Shown here: positions 6,957-13,644 of the stretch, piece after piece
How positions within the stretch are numbered: the stretch's first letter is position 1
Layout of the letters: every line of letters starts with the position of its first letter
NCBI GenBank assembly: GCA_019414645.1
Contig: DXLP01000043.1
Span: 1 to 13,644, forward strand
Direction: 5' to 3'
From: Collinsella sp.
GTDB taxonomy: Bacteria; Actinomycetota; Coriobacteriia; Coriobacteriales; Coriobacteriaceae
DNA length: 13,644 bases
Made by a program: the position numbers and the translations under genes
Notes under the pieces: generated by a model
What the model saw: the letters and a program-made list of their open reading frames with translations, nothing else
Databases searched by the model: none
Told to the model about the DNA's origin: nothing

Positions 6957-8235
6957 CGCCGAGGCCAAGCGCGTCACCTCCATCGCCCGCGCCATCAACT
7001 GGAGCTATATGTGGCGCCGCCTGATGAGCTACGTCTGGCTCGATCTGTTGCTGGTGGTGATTGCGGCGGCGATCCTCGTCTATGGATACAACCAGACGCT
7101 GCCCAACGGCGCGTTTACCGCAGGATGGATCCCCAGCGCCACCGTTCGCGGCATGACGCTGACGCCCGCGCGCGGCTGGGACCTGACAACGCTCACCTAT
7201 ACCGTCGAGCTCGCGCGTACCACCAAGACTTTCCCCCTCGCGCAGGACCTCGTCACGCTATGGCCTCTCTACCTTGTCGTTGTGGGTTGGCAGGTCATCA
7301 GCGTGCTCAACATGCTCGGCGGCGCCCGCCGCGTGCGCCGCACCATGGCGCCGCTCAACGATCTGGCCCTGCGCGTGGACGAACTCGGCCGCATGCAACT
7401 CGCCGGCGGCAAAATGGAAACACTGGAGCAGGCCATCGAGCGCGCAAGCGTCGACTCGCCGAGCGTCACCACCGGCGACGCCGACCTGGCAAGCATCGAG
7501 GTCGCACTCAACCGCCTGCTGCGCCAGATGCAAGAGGCCAAGCTGCAGCAGATGCGCTTTGTCAACGACGCGAGTCACGAACTGCGCACGCCCATCGCGG
7601 TGATTCAGGGCTACGTAAACATGCTCGACCGCTGGGGCAAAGACGACCCAGACGTGCTGGCAGAGTCCATCGCCTCGCTCAAGGCCGAAAGCGAGCATAT
7701 GCAGGAGCTCGTGGAACAACTGCTGTTTTTGGCACGCGGAGATGCCGGCCGCACCGTGCTGCGGCGCGTGAATACCAACCTGGCTGCACTGGTCGGCGAG
7801 GTATGCGAAGAATCGCAGATGATTGATGCCGCGCACGCGTATCGACTGGCTTTTGATACTGCGTTTGCCAGTGACCCGCGCTGCGACGCATCCGTCGATG
7901 TCGCGCTCGTGAAGCAGGCTCTGCGCGTGATCGTGCAAAACGCCGCCAAGTACTCGAGTGCGGGAACGACCGTCACATTTGGCATAACACCCGATGCGGG
8001 CATGGGCACGATCGACATAAGTGTTGAGGACGAGGGTATCGGCATGAACCAGGAATCCGCAGCTCACGCGTTTGAACGGTTCTACCGCGCTGACAACGCG
8101 CGCGATGCCGGCGCACAGGGTTCGGGCCTGGGGCTCGCTATCGCCAAGTGGATCGTCGACAGCCACGGCGGCGTCATCGGTGTGACCTCGGTCGAAGGGG
8201 TCGGCAGCCGCTTTTCGATTCGCCTGCCGCGGTAG
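6940..8235 (+). CDS. Sensor histidine kinase, partner of the upstream regulator
   Basis: The 431-residue kinase has two membrane helices (about 33-50 and 105-127) around a small external loop of about 55 residues. A HAMP-like stretch follows (about 138-200, longer than usual). The HisKA dimerisation domain has phospho-acceptor H213 in SHELRTP. The HATPase_c domain shows an N box (VQNAAKYSS, N334), G1 (DEGIG, 364-368), F box (FERFYRAD) and G2 (GSGLGLAIA, 394-402). I chose the ATG at 6940, which overlaps the regulator gene by 17 bp and has GGGGTGG just upstream. An in-frame start further left at 6778 would lie inside the regulator and encode an unrelated arginine-rich stretch. It presumably phosphorylates the upstream regulator at D52. 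The small sensor loop gives no hint of the signal. Confidence 0.93.
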   Translation: MSAARNAEAKRVTSIARAINWSYMWRRLMSYVWLDLLLVVIAAAILVYGYNQTLPNGAFTAGWIPSATVRGMTLTPARGWDLTTLTYTVELARTTKTFPLAQDLVTLWPLYLVVVGWQVISVLNMLGGARRVRRTMAPLNDLALRVDELGRMQLAGGKMETLEQAIERASVDSPSVTTGDADLASIEVALNRLLRQMQEAKLQQMRFVNDASHELRTPIAVIQGYVNMLDRWGKDDPDVLAESIASLKAESEHMQELVEQLLFLARGDAGRTVLRRVNTNLAALVGEVCEESQMIDAAHAYRLAFDTAFASDPRCDASVDVALVKQALRVIVQNAAKYSSAGTTVTFGITPDAGMGTIDISVEDEGIGMNQESAAHAFERFYRADNARDAGAQGSGLGLAIAKWIVDSHGGVIGVTSVEGVGSRFSIRLPR

Positions 8236-8249
8236 GGGCGCCTCTCACG

Positions 8250-8437
8250 AATCGAAGGTGAATGCTTTTCCGCGAAGTGAACGACCTATTTTGGACCCCC
8301 GAAGCATCCGCACTTTTTGGCGCCAAAACCGCAAGAAAAACCTGACAAAACCGCAGGAAACGGCGTCTCCAAAGCTTCGATGCTCTAGGGGTTCGATTTC
8401 ACTCGTTCACTTCGCGGAAAGCCATTCACCTTCGATT
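8250..8437. repeat. Palindromic-ended repeat element, copy 2
   Basis: Arms 8250-8284 and 8403-8437 are reverse complements at 33 of 35 positions. It shares the ttttccgcgaagtgaacg arm core, the interior caaaaccgcaggaaacggc (8346-8364) and the tttcactcgttcactt string with copy 1, in the same orientation. The outer arm here (aatcgaaggtgaatgc) differs from copy 1 but remains complementary to its own partner. It begins 14 bp after the histidine kinase stop, between that gene and a terminator. Confidence 0.8.
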
Positions 8438-8469
8438 TACGGCAGCCCGTCAGTCACCCTCTCGGTATT

Positions 8470-8507
8470 AAAAATGGGGCAAGGCCACGCGCCTTACCCC
8501 ATTTTTT
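8470..8507. terminator. Bidirectional intrinsic terminator
   Basis: AAAATGGGG-AAGGC pairs with GCCTT-CCCCATTTT around a cacgc loop with one internal mismatch. Six T follow on the plus side and a T-run also follows on the minus side. It serves the convergent histidine kinase (plus) and VOC gene (minus). Confidence 0.88.
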
Positions 8508-8529
8508 GCTAACTAAAGCAGCTTGTACG

Positions 8530-8904
8530 CTACTCGCGGCACAGATGCACGGCGAAGCCGGCGAACTCGCGCTTAAAGTACACGAGCTTGGTGCTACCGT
8601 CGGGCAGCAGCGCGCGCGACTCTTCGTTGACCTCGAGCCCGCGCTCGGCAAACCACTTCTCGGCCGCATCAATGTCGTTGACGGCAAAGCCGATGTGGCC
8701 CTTGGTGCCACGACCATTCTGCTTCATGACCTCGACCAGCGAATCGTTAAAGTACGAAACCGGGGTCTCGATAACGGGCAGACCCATCATCGTCGAGAAC
8801 AGCTCCGCGATCTCCAAGGCGTCTGCCGGGTTGGCGGCGTTAATGCCCACATGGGCAACGCGCATACCAAAGAGCTCGACCGGATTGGCGTTCTGCTCAC
8901 TCAT
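8530..8904 (-). CDS. Stand-alone VOC-family protein resembling the C-terminal domain of some KDPG/KHG aldolases
   Basis: This 124-residue protein is a single vicinal-oxygen-chelate (glyoxalase-like) unit with paired beta-alpha-beta-beta-beta modules. The strings AHVGIN (17-22), VEVMK (57-61), GHIGF (69-73) and GFAVHL (116-121) recall, from memory, the VOC domain found fused to the C-terminus of some bacterial 2-keto-3-deoxy-6-phosphogluconate aldolases. H18, E58, H70 and H120 are candidate metal ligands. No aldolase domain is attached or nearby. The ATG at 8904 lies 11 bp after the stop of the PTS IIB gene, so the two are almost certainly co-transcribed; the ribosome site is weak, which suggests coupling. 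A role in sugar-acid or phosphosugar metabolism is inferred from this resemblance and the neighbour only. Confidence 0.85.
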   Translation of the reverse strand: MSEQNANPVELFGMRVAHVGINAANPADALEIAELFSTMMGLPVIETPVSYFNDSLVEVMKQNGRGTKGHIGFAVNDIDAAEKWFAERGLEVNEESRALLPDGSTKLVYFKREFAGFAVHLCRE

Positions 8905-8915
8905 ACAGTCAGCGC

Positions 8916-9203
8916 CTACTGAGCCATGACGTCGAGGACGGCCTTCTCGGCGGCGACGCGGTTCATGCCGGTCATGAAGGGCACACCGCTCACGTACGGG
9001 CAGGTGAGGCCCTCGGGGGCAACGGTGGTGGCGATCAGCAGGTCGGCGCCCTCGTCGCAAACGTCCTTGGCCTCGGAGATGGCGCACTGCACGATCTCGT
9101 ACTTGTCGGCGTAACCGTTGGCGTCGAGCAGGGTAGCGACCTTCTGGGCAACGAGCGTGGAAGTAGCAGCGCCAGCACCGCAAGCCAAAACGATCTTCTT
9201 CAT
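8916..9203 (-). CDS. PTS IIB protein, galactitol (GatB/SgcB) type
   Basis: The 95-residue product is a small cytoplasmic phosphocarrier. Its N-terminal strand and loop, KKIVLACGAGAATST, place the phosphorylated cysteine at position 8. The near-C-terminal VPFMTGM string matches the MPFVSG-type loop of galactitol-specific IIB proteins. In the phosphotransferase system this subunit takes phosphate from IIA and passes it to sugar entering through IIC. No IIA or IIC gene lies in the window, so it is an orphan here. The start has AGGGAG nine bases upstream. It is the first gene of a two-gene unit with the VOC protein. The sugar cannot be told from the sequence. Confidence 0.9.
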   Translation of the reverse strand: MKKIVLACGAGAATSTLVAQKVATLLDANGYADKYEIVQCAISEAKDVCDEGADLLIATTVAPEGLTCPYVSGVPFMTGMNRVAAEKAVLDVMAQ

Positions 9204-9305
9204 AGGTAATGTCTCCCTTCGTGGTTTACTTTAGGTAAGTGTACCGCAGCGAGCGATGGCACTCAGCCTCGATGAGCTTTTATGCCAGTTTGCTTGCGCG
9301 CTGCG

Positions 9306-9311
9306 TATAAT
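9306..9311 (+). promoter_or_regulatory. -10 box (TATAAT) upstream of the 207-residue protein gene
   Basis: A consensus TATAAT lies 55 bp before the ATG at 9367. At 17-bp spacing the -35 position reads TGCCAG, which is weak. The 163-bp gap also has to hold the promoter of the divergent PTS IIB gene, which I could not place. Confidence 0.5.
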
Positions 9312-9366
9312 ACATCTAGTACGTGTTGTCATACCGCTCGCTTTTTGAGCGACTAAGGACCCTAAT

Positions 9367-9990
9367 ATGCCCGATTCCCGCACCCTCTGGACCGCCGTCG
9401 TCATTATTTGTATCGCCATATCGGTGTTCTTTAGCGTAAAAAAACGCACCACGTTTAAGCGCCTGCAACAGCTTATGGCTGCCAAGCAGTGGGACGAGTT
9501 CGATCGTTTGCTCGATGGCAAACTCACCAGCATGCTGTACCCGCGCTACAACCGCGACTACCTGCGCCTGAACTCCTATCTGCTGCGCGAGGACCACAAG
9601 CGCGCCGACGAGATGTTCGATTTGCTGCTGGGACTCAATCTGCCCAAGATGCAGCGCGTCGACCTGGTGATTAAGGCCTTTAACTACTACGTTGGCCAGG
9701 AGGACCGCAAAAAATCCAAGGAGCTCCTGCACGAGATCAAGGGCTTTGAGGGCGGTCAGGCCGAGGCAGTCGCACACGAATGCCAGCTGATGTACGACAC
9801 GATGATCTTGAAGCGCCACAACGACATTCCCGAGCTGGAGCGCATGCTCAAGGAGGCCGGTGACGACAAGGTCAAGAGCTGCCGCCTGGAATACCTGCTG
9901 GCCCTGCAGTACCAAAACAAGGGCGACGAAGCCAAGTTCCAGGAGTTCCTGGAGAAGTCGGGCCAACACTCGATGGCCGTCAACGCGTAA
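9367..9990 (+). CDS. Membrane-anchored helical-repeat protein of unknown function
   Basis: This 207-residue protein has one N-terminal membrane helix (about 7-24) followed by a basic stop-transfer segment (KKRTTFKR). The rest is predicted all-helical and hydrophilic and reads like tetratricopeptide-type repeats: AAKQWDEFDRLLDG, LLREDHKRADEMFDLLLG and LQYQNKGDEAKFQEFLE each have the small/large helix-pair spacing. No catalytic motif is seen. The start has AAGGA seven bases upstream and a TATAAT box before that. It likely faces the cytoplasm as a scaffold, but this is inference. The tRNA-Leu gene begins 31 bp after its stop, so read-through into the tRNA is possible. Confidence 0.8.
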   Translation: MPDSRTLWTAVVIICIAISVFFSVKKRTTFKRLQQLMAAKQWDEFDRLLDGKLTSMLYPRYNRDYLRLNSYLLREDHKRADEMFDLLLGLNLPKMQRVDLVIKAFNYYVGQEDRKKSKELLHEIKGFEGGQAEAVAHECQLMYDTMILKRHNDIPELERMLKEAGDDKVKSCRLEYLLALQYQNKGDEAKFQEFLEKSGQHSMAVNA

Positions 9991-10021
9991 CGGACGGCTT
10001 GTGCTAGACTTCTAGTCTCAC

Positions 10022-10106
10022 GGGGGCGTGGCGGAATTGGCATACGCAGGAGACTTAAAATCTCTCGCCGCAAGGATTGTGGGTTCGAGTCCCACCGCCC
10101 CTACCA
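10022..10106 (+). tRNA. tRNA-Leu (anticodon UAA)
   Basis: The cloverleaf is complete. The acceptor stem GGGGGCG (10022-10028) pairs with CGCCCCT with a terminal G-U. The D-arm is followed by an anticodon stem GGAGA/TCTCT around loop CTTAAAA, with anticodon TAA at 10056-10058. There is a class II variable arm, a T-arm GTGGG-TTCGAGT-CCCAC, discriminator A and an encoded CCA. It reads UUA and UUG leucine codons, which are rare in this GC-rich genome. A TAGACT hexamer at 10005-10010 may be its own -10 box. Confidence 0.95.
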
Positions 10107-10117
10107 TATGGAGCTTT

Positions 10118-10156
10118 CGAGCCCGTGTCCCCAAGGGACGCGGGCTCGTTTCTTTT
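10118..10156 (+). terminator. Intrinsic terminator after tRNA-Leu
   Basis: CGAGCCCG-T-GTCC pairs with GGAC-G-CGGGCTCG (ending at 10148) around a short ccaag loop, followed by TTTCTTTT. It begins 12 bp after the tRNA CCA end. Confidence 0.9.
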
Positions 10157-10170
10157 AGATGCCGGTGGGA

Positions 10171-10251
10171 CTCTAAGCTGCGGTGGAATAGATCCTGTTT
10201 ATACCGTTTACCGGCCCATTTAGGAACTATTTCACCGCAACTTATTTAGAG
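10171..10251. repeat. Imperfect inverted repeat overlapping the Ppx/GppA stop codon
   Basis: The left arm 10171-10196 (ctctaagctgcggtggaata and on) pairs with 10221-10251, allowing a four-base bulge and three mismatches, one or two of which are G-U. The interior of about 24 bp holds a ccgtttaccgg string. The right end covers the TAA stop (10248-10246) of the minus-strand phosphatase gene. It may act as that gene's 3' hairpin, though no T-run follows, or be a small mobile repeat that landed at the gene end. Confidence 0.55.
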
Positions 10252-11247
10252 GGTACTGAGCTCTGGGGTCCAGCCGATGGTGGGGGCGGCGCCGTCGAGA
10301 GTCTCGTTGATGGTGGCGGCCATGCCGGCGAGTAAGCTGTTCTCGCTTACAGTGAGCGTCTTGTAGCCGCCGGCACGCATGAGCTCGCGAATTACCACGG
10401 CGCCAGCCAAGATCACGCCCGCGCGTTTGGGCTGCACACCCGGTAGCGCGGCGATGCTGTCCGCGTCCAGCGTGGACATGCGCTCGATAGCGGCCGAGAC
10501 CCGCTCCAGCGAAAGCTCGCGCAGGTGCACGAAGCTCGAATCATACGGCTCCAGCTCGTGGACCAGAGCCACCAGCGTAGTCACCGTGCCGCCCACTGCG
10601 ACCAAGCGTTCGGCGCGCTCAAAGTCGACAGGCAGACTCTCAAAGTAGCCCGCAAACTGCTCGTTTGCCCATGCGGCAGCGGCAGCAAGCTCGCCGTCCG
10701 CAGGCGGCAGCGCCGAGAAAAACCGCTCCGTCACACGGCGGCAGCCAATGTCCAGCGAGCGCGTCCCTTCTAGCGCAAAGACGCCACGCTCCGGCGCATA
10801 GACGCCCGTCGCGAGCTCCGTGGATCCGCCACCCGAATCGGCAACAATAATGCGCTCGCCGGCAAAGTCGTGCGCCACGCCAAAAAACGTCAGGCGTGCC
10901 TCGACCTCGCCCGGAATCACCTGCGGTTCGAGCCCCAGCTCACGCAGGCCGTCCAGCAGCAGGGCGGCATTGGACGCATCGCGCGCGGCGCTCGTGCACG
11001 TGGTGCAGATGCACACGGCCCCAAAGGCACGGGCCTCGTCCACAAACATCCGGCACGCAGCGAGCACGCGCTCGACAGCCGCCTCGCAAAAGCGACCTGT
11101 CGCGTCGACGCCCTCACCCAGATCGGTAATCTCGGTATGCTTGGACGATTCCACGATCGCCCCGCCCTCGACCTGGGCCAACACCAGTCGCGACGACACC
11201 GTTCCCAGGTCGATCGCGGCTACCTTATAGCGTTTGCAATCTGCCAT
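10246..11247 (-). CDS. Ppx/GppA-family phosphatase
   Basis: The 333-residue protein belongs to the actin-like ATPase superfamily branch that hydrolyses polyphosphate or pppGpp. The phosphate-1 loop is AAIDLGTVSSRL (10-21), with V17 where the family usually has Asn. TSAARDASN (85-93) and the catalytic-region PGEVEARL (112-119, likely base E116) follow. The phosphate-2 loop is ADSGGGSTEL (136-145), and AVGGTVTTL (217-225) is the adenosine-side motif. The length fits the short two-domain form without the C-terminal HD domain of E. coli Ppx. GGAGGGGAG lies six bases upstream of the ATG. It starts 20 bp after the septum-initiator gene and is probably co-transcribed with it, an arrangement also common in actinobacteria. 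Whether polyphosphate or pppGpp is the substrate cannot be told from sequence. Confidence 0.93.
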   Translation of the reverse strand: MADCKRYKVAAIDLGTVSSRLVLAQVEGGAIVESSKHTEITDLGEGVDATGRFCEAAVERVLAACRMFVDEARAFGAVCICTTCTSAARDASNAALLLDGLRELGLEPQVIPGEVEARLTFFGVAHDFAGERIIVADSGGGSTELATGVYAPERGVFALEGTRSLDIGCRRVTERFFSALPPADGELAAAAAWANEQFAGYFESLPVDFERAERLVAVGGTVTTLVALVHELEPYDSSFVHLRELSLERVSAAIERMSTLDADSIAALPGVQPKRAGVILAGAVVIRELMRAGGYKTLTVSENSLLAGMAATINETLDGAAPTIGWTPELSTL

Positions 11248-11267
11248 TGCAGGCTCCCCTCCGGGCG

Positions 11268-12029
11268 CTATTTGCCGTTGGACACGACCGTCTGGCCCTC
11301 GACACCGTTAAACCCAAACAGCATGTCGAGCGCCTGGATGTACCACGGGGCGTCCTTACCGACTTCTTCGATTTCCTTGGCAACTTCGCTGGCCTTCTTG
11401 GCGTTCGACGACTTCTTGCTCGAAGACGAATCCGAATCGTCGTCCAGGCCCTGCACTTCAATCCTCTTCTCGTCGGGCATCACCAGGCCCAAGTCCTCGG
11501 ATGCCGCGTCCTTGATACCCTCCTCCGAGAGCAGCTTGTCGACGCTTTTTTGCAGCTCATCATTGTATTGCTGACGAATCTCGACCTGCTTGGCCAAGAT
11601 ATCGCTCGAACGCTTTGCCACATACAGGTCGCGCACGGGGAAATACAGGCTCACGAGCACCAGGGCAACGACAATGCCGATGAATAGCCCTCGCTGGGGA
11701 CCGTGGGTAAAGTCGTAGATTGCCTTGATCACCGCGTTGTCGTTGGCGTAGTGCATAAAGTCCGAACCCGAAAGACGGCTTGAGGGACGGCGCGGCTTGT
11801 CGGACGCCTGGGTCGAAGGGCGCGACGCATGCGCGGAACGCGATGGGCGCACCGGACTATCCGAGGAACTATTTGGCTGAACATTGGGATGCGAAGTCGC
11901 CGGCGAGCCATACCTGGAGCGATCAGCACCAGCATAACCAGACCCGCCAAGCTGCGCGGTACGCGCACGACGAGGCGACGGCTCACGCGAACCGGCGGAA
12001 TAGTACCTGTTATTGTAAATCTGATCCAT
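11268..12029 (-). CDS. Septum formation initiator (DivIC/FtsB-like) protein
   Basis: The 253-residue bitopic membrane protein has a long disordered cytoplasmic N-terminus (1-90) rich in Ser, Arg and Pro. One membrane helix lies at about 114-131, and a coiled coil at about 138-168 runs straight out of it. The family's short C-terminal region follows with an EDLGLVMPDEKRIEV-type string. An Asp/Ser/Lys-rich stretch (195-213) and a hydrophobic tail end the protein. Relatives stabilise the FtsL-FtsQ complex at the division site. I chose the ATG at 12029 (AAGG five bases upstream); extending to 12155 would translate the eno terminator region. Its own -10-like TATAAC lies just upstream. The N- and C-terminal extensions make it larger than the roughly 100-residue E. 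coli FtsB, as in other actinobacteria. Confidence 0.88.
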   Translation of the reverse strand: MDQIYNNRYYSAGSREPSPRRARTAQLGGSGYAGADRSRYGSPATSHPNVQPNSSSDSPVRPSRSAHASRPSTQASDKPRRPSSRLSGSDFMHYANDNAVIKAIYDFTHGPQRGLFIGIVVALVLVSLYFPVRDLYVAKRSSDILAKQVEIRQQYNDELQKSVDKLLSEEGIKDAASEDLGLVMPDEKRIEVQGLDDDSDSSSSKKSSNAKKASEVAKEIEEVGKDAPWYIQALDMLFGFNGVEGQTVVSNGK

Positions 12030-12072
12030 GTGCGCCTTGTGCGGTTGAGGTTTGTTTGCGCTAAGTCCTTTA

Positions 12073-12078
12073 GTTATA
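12073..12078 (-). promoter_or_regulatory. Candidate -10 box (TATAAC) for the septum-initiator / Ppx-GppA unit
   Basis: On the minus strand TATAAC lies 44 bp before the ATG at 12029 and just past the eno terminator. The -35 position reads GAAGGC, which is weak. The placement between a terminator and an ORF supports a separate promoter. Confidence 0.4.
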
Positions 12079-12118
12079 GCACGAGCGCGCGCAACGCCTT
12101 CGGCGGCCCTTGCTCGAC

Positions 12119-12146
12119 ATAAAAAAGGCGCTGAGCCATATGGCCC
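12119..12146 (-). terminator. Intrinsic terminator of eno
   Basis: On the minus strand GGCGCTGGGCC pairs with GGCTCAGCGCC around a short ata loop with one mismatch, followed directly by TTTTTT. It lies about 80 bp after the eno stop codon. Confidence 0.85.
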
Positions 12147-12225
12147 AGCGCCCAATGGTGCTCAACAGTGCCCGGCGGAAGCGAGGCGAATCCGAGTCAG
12201 CCCCGCCCCCGCGAGCACCACTTGT

Positions 12226-13527
<1,302 letters not shown>

Positions 13528-13589
13528 TCACTTGGAAACGGGTTGAATGCTTGGCGACCGGCCGACCGTGCACCGTCGGTGCGCCTCTG

Positions 13590-13634
13590 TAAGTTAGCCA
13601 TGTCGCACTTTTTGCATTATGCCCTAAGTTAGCC
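13590..13634 (-). promoter_or_regulatory. Direct repeats and -10-like box upstream of eno
   Basis: The 10-mer taagttagcc occurs at 13590-13599 and again at 13625-13634, 35 bp apart start to start. Between them the minus strand reads CATAAT (13621-13616), a fair -10 box. The repeats flank it, as an operator pair would. The -35 region falls at the very edge of the window, so the promoter cannot be judged fully. Confidence 0.4.
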
Positions 13635-13644
13635 GAGGGATACA

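Noticed and set aside
7258..8166. A 302-codon frame opposite the histidine kinase
   Set aside because: It is antisense to a well-supported kinase with all its motifs intact; the antisense translation is rich in His/Ala/Val as expected of a shadow frame.

Overview
The window is high-GC chromosomal DNA. It most likely comes from a Coriobacteriia actinobacterium of the Collinsella type. This is inferred from the gene families, from the enolase / septum-initiator / Ppx-GppA neighbourhood, from actinobacterial codon bias and from the style of the intergenic repeats. No rRNA or other decisive taxonomic marker is present. Nearly all genes are ordinary housekeeping or accessory genes. The unusual content lies in the intergenic repeats and in one gene broken by a single stop codon.

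Layout, left to right. Positions 1-481 hold no gene. They carry a short GGGGAC-type repeat and a 236-bp element with 39-bp imperfect terminal inverted repeats and an internal terminator-like hairpin. Next is a minus-strand DUF2207 membrane protein (482-2425), with a second GGGGAC-type repeat upstream of it. A mostly empty 365-bp stretch with one 12-bp hairpin leads to gluQ (2941-3951, plus), which may be transcribed leaderless. Convergent with gluQ is a metallophosphoesterase gene interrupted by one in-frame TAG (3967-4692, minus), preceded by a small two-helix membrane protein gene (4778-5017, minus).

A 182-bp palindromic-ended repeat (5177-5358) lies before a plus-strand transcription unit. 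That unit encodes a UBA-like/DUF4342 membrane protein, an OmpR-type response regulator and its sensor histidine kinase (5625-8235). A second copy of the repeat (8250-8437) and a bidirectional terminator follow. Then come two minus-strand genes, a GatB-like PTS IIB protein and a stand-alone VOC domain (8530-9203). Divergent from them is a plus-strand membrane-anchored helical-repeat protein (9367-9990), followed by tRNA-Leu(UAA) and a strong terminator.

The right end is a minus-strand block: eno (12226-13515), its terminator, then a septum-formation-initiator (DivIC/FtsB-like) gene and a Ppx/GppA phosphatase gene 20 bp apart. An 81-bp imperfect inverted repeat overlaps the phosphatase stop codon.

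I see no CRISPR array, transposase, phage module or obvious defence system. The best leads are the two copies of the palindromic element, whose outer arms differ in sequence between copies but stay self-complementary within each copy; the inverted-repeat element at the left end; the single-nonsense metallophosphoesterase; and the orphan IIB plus VOC-domain pair.
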